37,289 nt of DNA from an uncultured Clostridia bacterium (GTDB lineage: Bacteria > Bacillota > Clostridia > Oscillospirales > Acutalibacteraceae): contig CANRIZ010000024.1 in assembly GCA_947630835.1 (NCBI GenBank), positions 1 through 37,289 of the forward strand. The letters are read 5' to 3'. Both the position numbers and the translations under genes were made by a program. Of this stretch, positions 33,417 through 37,289 are shown piece after piece. Position 1 is the first letter of the stretch. Every line of letters starts with the position of its first letter. The notes beneath the pieces were generated by a model. That model was not told the origin of the DNA. It saw nothing but the letters and a program-made list of their open reading frames with translations, and made no database searches.

Positions 33417-34646
33417 ATGCTTACGCCTGATAAAATCAAGTCAAAATCATTCCAGACTACCGGTATGGGGTCTTACAGGTCTGAGGATGTAAACAATTTC
33501 TTTGAGGAGGTTTCGGCTTCATACGAGCAGCTTTTCAAGGAAAACAGCTCGTTGATAAAAAAGCTTAGCCTTCTTGCCAATAAGGTGGAAGAATATAAAA
33601 AGGATGAAGACAGCCTTCGCCACGCTTTGCTCACGGCTCAAAAGCTTGCCGACCAAATAGTTGCCGAGGCTAAGGAAAGCACGGCGGGCGCTGTCGCAAA
33701 AGCCAAGGAGGAGTCTTCAAAGCTTGTTTCGGCAGCCAAGGAGGAAGCGGATAAAATTCTTTCGGAGGCCAAGAAAACTGCCGATAAGCTTGTCAGCGAC
33801 GCAAGATATACTGCGGATTCCGTTGTTCACGACGCAAACGCAAAGGCAGACGAGGTGCTTGGCGGTATCAACAGAAAGGCTACGCAGGAAAAGCTCGTTT
33901 ACGATATGCTCCAAAAGGAAGTGGCGCAGTTCAGAACAAAGCTTATGGATCTTTACAAGGAGCATCTTACCTTACTTGATAAAATTCCCGCTATTGTTGA
34001 CGAAAGCAAAGAAAATATCAAAGCGGACAATATTCCCGCCGATATTGAAAAAGCGGCGGACGAGGCTTTAATTGCGGATTCTCCTGTTCGGGAGGAACCC
34101 TCGGAGCCTGCCGCAGATACATACTTGGAAAGCGAAATTCCCGAGGAAGCCTCTCAGCAGGTCGAGGAAGAGAATATCGACGAGGCGTTCGAGCTTTCCG
34201 ATTTTGCTTATGAGGATGAGTCGGAGGCCGAGGTTGAGGAGGACTTTCAACAGCCCGAGGAGAGCGTGTTGGATGAAATTGACTCCGACGACGGCTTTTC
34301 ATTGAGCTTTGACGACGAATCGGAAATCGAAGATGACGAAAGCGATGAAGAAATTGAATTGAAAAATGAAATTGAGGACGTTTTTTCATCCGAGAACTCT
34401 GCCGGCAAAAACGGTGAAAACGACGGTTTTTCATTGAATATTTCCGATATTGACGACGAGGATTTTGATGAGGATACCGCCGAACCCGACGATGCGGACG
34501 GCGATTATGCCGATATTAAAGACAAGTACGCCTCTTTGGAAGACTCAGGCGCGTTTGACCGCGCGGAAGCCGAGGACGAGGACGAAGATGAGGACGACGA
34601 AGACGACGGTTCAAGGGCGTTTAAAAAGTTTTTCAGAAAAAAATAA
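33417..34646 (+). CDS. divIVA: DivIVA-family protein with very long acidic C-terminal tail
   Basis: The N-terminal DivIVA domain (about 1-45: MLTPDKIKSKSFQTTGMGSY followed by EDVNNFFEEV) is the membrane-curvature-sensing crossed loop plus first coiled coil. A long coiled coil follows at about 50-195, with repeating A-K-E-A heptads. The remaining about 210 residues are a low-complexity, strongly acidic tail (many D/E runs) that ends in a short basic FKKFFRKK. Usual DivIVA/GpsB proteins are 100-260 residues, so the tail is unusual. It recruits division or cell-wall machinery to poles and septum. GAGGGG precedes the ATG. It is placed directly after sepF as in Bacillus. Confidence 0.9.
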   Translation: MLTPDKIKSKSFQTTGMGSYRSEDVNNFFEEVSASYEQLFKENSSLIKKLSLLANKVEEYKKDEDSLRHALLTAQKLADQIVAEAKESTAGAVAKAKEESSKLVSAAKEEADKILSEAKKTADKLVSDARYTADSVVHDANAKADEVLGGINRKATQEKLVYDMLQKEVAQFRTKLMDLYKEHLTLLDKIPAIVDESKENIKADNIPADIEKAADEALIADSPVREEPSEPAADTYLESEIPEEASQQVEEENIDEAFELSDFAYEDESEAEVEEDFQQPEESVLDEIDSDDGFSLSFDDESEIEDDESDEEIELKNEIEDVFSSENSAGKNGENDGFSLNISDIDDEDFDEDTAEPDDADGDYADIKDKYASLEDSGAFDRAEAEDEDEDEDDEDDGSRAFKKFFRKK

Positions 34647-34660
34647 TTTGAGGTGAAATA

Positions 34661-35140
34661 ATGTTTCAGGCAATAACGGTTTTGGCAATAGTTATTTTGG
34701 TTGCAATCGACCAAGCCGTTAAGCTGTTGGCGCTTGAACATTTATCCGAGTCGGGAAGCTATATTCTTATAGATAAATTTATAAGTCTGACATTTGTTAA
34801 AAATACGGGGGCGGCTTTCGGCTCGTTCAGCGGCTATACTGTAGTTTTAAGCATAGTAACCGCAGTCGTATTGATTGTCGGGCTTATTTATTTGTTGTCG
34901 GGTAAAATTAAGAAAAACATTTTGCGTATTCCCGCCGTTATGATTATTTCCGGCGGATTGGCAAACCTTATCGACAGAGTTTTTCGGGGCTATGTGATAG
35001 ACTATATCGAACCTCTTTTTGTTGATTTCGCCGTGTTTAATTTTGCCGATATGCTTGTCACGGTGGGTTCGTTTATCATTATAGTTTATTTAATTTACGA
35101 TTTGATTAAGGATATGAAACGTGAAGAAAAGGAAAAATAA
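34661..35140 (+). CDS. lspA: Lipoprotein signal peptidase (signal peptidase II)
   Basis: This membrane aspartyl protease cleaves the signal peptide from diacylglyceryl-modified prolipoproteins. Its 159 residues form four transmembrane helices. Family motifs are DQAVK at 17-21, FVKNTGAAFG at 45-54, the GGLANLIDR segment at 98-106, then D114 (YVIDYI) and D130 (FNFAD), which are the expected catalytic aspartate pair. TGAGGTGAA precedes the ATG by a normal distance. The stop is 2 nt before the pseudouridine synthase gene; lspA-rluD-type order is conserved in Firmicutes. Confidence 0.96.
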   Translation: MFQAITVLAIVILVAIDQAVKLLALEHLSESGSYILIDKFISLTFVKNTGAAFGSFSGYTVVLSIVTAVVLIVGLIYLLSGKIKKNILRIPAVMIISGGLANLIDRVFRGYVIDYIEPLFVDFAVFNFADMLVTVGSFIIIVYLIYDLIKDMKREEKEK

Positions 35141-35142
35141 AA

Positions 35143-36063
35143 ATGAACAGTATCAGTATTCTTATTGACTCGGAATCCGAGGGCGAAAGAATTGACAAGC
35201 TTTTGGCGTTTGTTTTTCCGTCCGCTTCACGCTCTTATATTCAAAAGGCGATAGATATGGGCAACGTCAGCGTAAACGGCGCCGCAGTTTCAAAAAATTA
35301 CAGGTTGAAGCTTAATGACAGGGTGGAATATACGCCCTTAGAGCCTGTAAAGCTGTCTGTTACGCCGCAGAATATTCCGCTTGACATTGTGTTTGAGGAT
35401 GACGATCTGCTTGTTGTAAATAAGCCTAAGGGTATGGTGGTTCATCCTGCGCCCGGCAATTATGACGGCACGCTCGTTAACGCTTTAATGTATCATTGCG
35501 GCGACAGTCTTTCGGGCATTAACGGCGTTTTAAGACCGGGAATCGTTCACCGCATAGATAAAAATACAAGCGGTTTGCTTATAGCGGCCAAAAATGATTT
35601 TTCGCATAAAGAGCTTGCTTCGCAGATTAAAGAACACAGCTTTACAAGGGAATACAGGGCGGTTGTGACCGGGCATTTAAAGGAAAGCTCCGGTTCCGTT
35701 GTCGCTCCCATAGGCAGAAATCCCTCCGACCGTAAAAAAATGACCGTTACCGATAAAAATTCAAAGAACGCCGTCACTCATTACGAGGTGCTGAAAAGCT
35801 ATGTTAATTACGATTACGTCAGGCTAAAGCTTGAAACGGGCAGAACGCATCAGATAAGGGTGCATATGGCGCATATCGGTCACCCGCTGGCGGGCGACGA
35901 CGTTTACGGTAAGCCCAAGGGCAGGGAGTTAAAGCTCAACGGTCAGTGCCTGCATGCGGGTCTTATAGGTTTTATTCATCCGAGAAGCCGCGAGTACGTC
36001 GAGTTTACTTCGGATATTCCCGAATATTTTAAAAGCTTTTTAAGCGAGCTTAAAGAAATATAA
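35143..36063 (+). CDS. RluD/YlyB-family ribosomal large-subunit pseudouridine synthase
   Basis: The 306-residue enzyme converts selected uridines of 23S rRNA into pseudouridine. An N-terminal S4 RNA-binding domain (about 15-75: IDKLLAFVFPSASRSYIQKAI, GNVSVNG) precedes the RluA-type catalytic domain with LLVVNKPKGMVVHP and the active-site D139 in GIVHRIDKNTSGLL, then LETGRTHQIRVHM and GHPLAGDDVYG. In Bacillus the counterpart next to lspA is ylyB; the exact target uridine cannot be told from sequence alone. Translation is coupled to lspA through the 2-nt gap. Confidence 0.94.
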   Translation: MNSISILIDSESEGERIDKLLAFVFPSASRSYIQKAIDMGNVSVNGAAVSKNYRLKLNDRVEYTPLEPVKLSVTPQNIPLDIVFEDDDLLVVNKPKGMVVHPAPGNYDGTLVNALMYHCGDSLSGINGVLRPGIVHRIDKNTSGLLIAAKNDFSHKELASQIKEHSFTREYRAVVTGHLKESSGSVVAPIGRNPSDRKKMTVTDKNSKNAVTHYEVLKSYVNYDYVRLKLETGRTHQIRVHMAHIGHPLAGDDVYGKPKGRELKLNGQCLHAGLIGFIHPRSREYVEFTSDIPEYFKSFLSELKEI

Positions 36064-36092
36064 ATGTCTTTCATAAATAAGGAGATTTTATT

Positions 36093-36935
36093 ATGGATAA
36101 TATCAGAAAAAAGGAATTGCAGATATTTGCCGTAAAGGCGCGTTTGGGCGTTATAGAGGGCGTTTACAACGCAAAAGCGGGGCATCCGGGCGGTTCGCTT
36201 TCTATTTGCGACGTGCTTGCTTATCTCTATAATTGCAAGATGAATATCGACCCGAAAAATCCCAAGTGCGAAACCCGCGACAGGTTTGTTCTTTCAAAAG
36301 GTCACGCCGCTCCGGCTCTGTATTCCGTGCTTGCGCTTAAAGGATTTTTCCCGTATGAAGACCTTAAAACCCTGAGAAAATCCGATTCCTATCTTCAAGG
36401 CCACCCAAATATGAATAAAGTGCCGGGCGTCGATATGAGTACGGGTTCTTTGGGTCAGGGCATTTCGGCGGCAGTCGGTATGGCTTTGGGCGCAAAATTC
36501 GATAAATCCGATTACAGAGTATATACCATACTCGGCGACGGTGAGCTGGAGGAAGGCGAAGTCTGGGAAGCCGCAATGTTTGCGGGCAACAAAGGGCTTG
36601 ACAATCTTGTCGCTTTCGTTGACTACAATAACTTGCAGATTGACGGCACAATAGACGAAGTAAATTCAGCCTATCCCATAGCGGACAAATTTAAGGCGTT
36701 TAATTGGAACGTAATTGAAATTGACGGTCACGATTTTGACGCTATCGAGGCGGCTTTAAACGAAGCCGAAAGCGCAAAGGGCGTTCCCACCTGTATTGTA
36801 ATGAAAACGATAAAGGGAAAGGGCGTATCCTATATGGAAAACGCCTGCGGCTGGCACGGCAAGGCTCCTAACGAGGAGCAGTATAATCAGGCAGTATCCG
36901 AGCTTAACGCAAAGCTCAGAGAATTGGAGGCATAA
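36093..36935 (+). CDS. Transketolase, N-terminal (TPP-binding) subunit
   Basis: This is the N-terminal half of transketolase, which moves two-carbon units between sugar phosphates in the non-oxidative pentose phosphate pathway. The 280 residues contain the substrate-binding HPGGSLS, LSKGHAAPALY, MSTGSLGQGIS, and the TPP/Mg motif GDGELEEG reaching to NNLQIDG. This half is encoded separately from the C-terminal half, which starts 3 nt later. The two together make one heterotetrameric enzyme, an arrangement common in Clostridia. A GGAG ribosome binding site lies before the ATG. Confidence 0.96.
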   Translation: MDNIRKKELQIFAVKARLGVIEGVYNAKAGHPGGSLSICDVLAYLYNCKMNIDPKNPKCETRDRFVLSKGHAAPALYSVLALKGFFPYEDLKTLRKSDSYLQGHPNMNKVPGVDMSTGSLGQGISAAVGMALGAKFDKSDYRVYTILGDGELEEGEVWEAAMFAGNKGLDNLVAFVDYNNLQIDGTIDEVNSAYPIADKFKAFNWNVIEIDGHDFDAIEAALNEAESAKGVPTCIVMKTIKGKGVSYMENACGWHGKAPNEEQYNQAVSELNAKLRELEA

Positions 36936-36938
36936 ACT

Positions 36939-37289
36939 ATGGCAGAGGTAATAAAGTGCGCTACGAGGGACGCTTACGGCAGAACGCTTGTTGAACTCGG
37001 CGATAAGGGAGCAAATATAATCGTGCTTGACGCAGACCTTGCGGAAGCCACAAAAACAGGTATGTTTAAGAAGGCGTATCCCGAAAAATTTGTTGACGTC
37101 GGTATAGCGGAGTCCAATCTTATGGGCATTGCCGCAGGTCTTGCGGCGACGGGGCATACGGTTTTCGCTTCGTCCTTTGCTATGTTTGCGGCGGGCAGAG
37201 CGTTTGAGCAGATAAGAAATTCAATAGGCTACCCGCATCTTAACGTTAAAATAGGCGCAACGCATGCCGGTATTTCGGTAGGTGAGGAC
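36939..37289 (+). CDS. Transketolase, C-terminal (pyrimidine-binding) subunit, cut by window end
   Basis: 117 codons are present and open to the window edge. The visible start (ATRDAYGRTLVELGDKG, then IIVLDADLAEATKTGMF) and the segment VDVGIAESNLMGIAAGLA contain the conserved glutamate that activates the thiamine ring. ASSFAMFAAGRAFEQIRNS and GATHAGISVGED follow. The ATG has GGAGG inside the end of the preceding subunit gene, 3 nt away, so the two are translationally coupled. The rest lies beyond the window. Confidence 0.95.
   Translation, partial: MAEVIKCATRDAYGRTLVELGDKGANIIVLDADLAEATKTGMFKKAYPEKFVDVGIAESNLMGIAAGLAATGHTVFASSFAMFAAGRAFEQIRNSIGYPHLNVKIGATHAGISVGED

Overview
The window reads as a chromosomal segment from a Gram-positive, anaerobic member of the Clostridia. 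An uncultured gut Oscillospiraceae/Ruminococcaceae-like lineage is my best guess, but the rank below class is inference. The indicators are type I dockerins on secreted proteins, an anaerobic sulfatase-maturing enzyme, a split transketolase, a GTP-type PEP carboxykinase, a sepF/divIVA division cluster, good AGGAGG-like ribosome binding sites and near-consensus sigma-A promoters with 17-nt spacers.

Region 1 (1-9083) is a tandem array of at least three paralogous giant secreted proteins. Each consists of a signal peptide, a pro-region, an S8 (subtilisin) peptidase, a chitobiase-C-like beta domain, BspA-type leucine-rich repeats, an Ig-like segment, a run of 64-residue FIVAR repeats and a C-terminal type I dockerin. 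The first copy is cut by the window edge. The second is split by an in-frame TAG. The third is intact and followed by a strong terminator. Conservation is mosaic: signal peptide, pro-region core, beta domain, FIVAR and dockerin are almost identical between copies, while the peptidase and LRR parts have diverged.

Region 2 (9092-14317) holds a small integral membrane protein, a pair of half-length TauE/SafE transporters, a membrane PH-domain-like protein, tsaD (tRNA t6A synthesis) and pckG (gluconeogenesis/anaplerosis) with its own promoter and leader.

Region 3 (14334-22296, minus strand) is a probable sulfated-substrate utilisation locus. A consensus promoter drives an aldo/keto reductase-ferredoxin fusion, a membrane-anchored Cys-type sulfatase, its radical-SAM maturase (anSME) and a GPH-family sugar:cation symporter. 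Upstream of it lie a Gfo/Idh/MocA oxidoreductase and an SCP2-domain protein.

Region 4 (22535-37289, plus strand) is one uninterrupted run of 14 genes with gaps of 53 nt or less or with overlaps: alpha/beta hydrolase, miaB, a YlbF/YmcA-family gene, mutS, mutL, miaA, an HlyD-like protein, a YggS/YlmE gene, sepF, divIVA, lspA, an RluD-family gene and the two transketolase subunits. It links tRNA hypermodification, mismatch repair, cell division, lipoprotein maturation and pentose-phosphate metabolism behind one clear promoter. No tRNA, rRNA, CRISPR array, insertion sequence or prophage gene was recognised, and no stretch over 300 nt lacks a gene.
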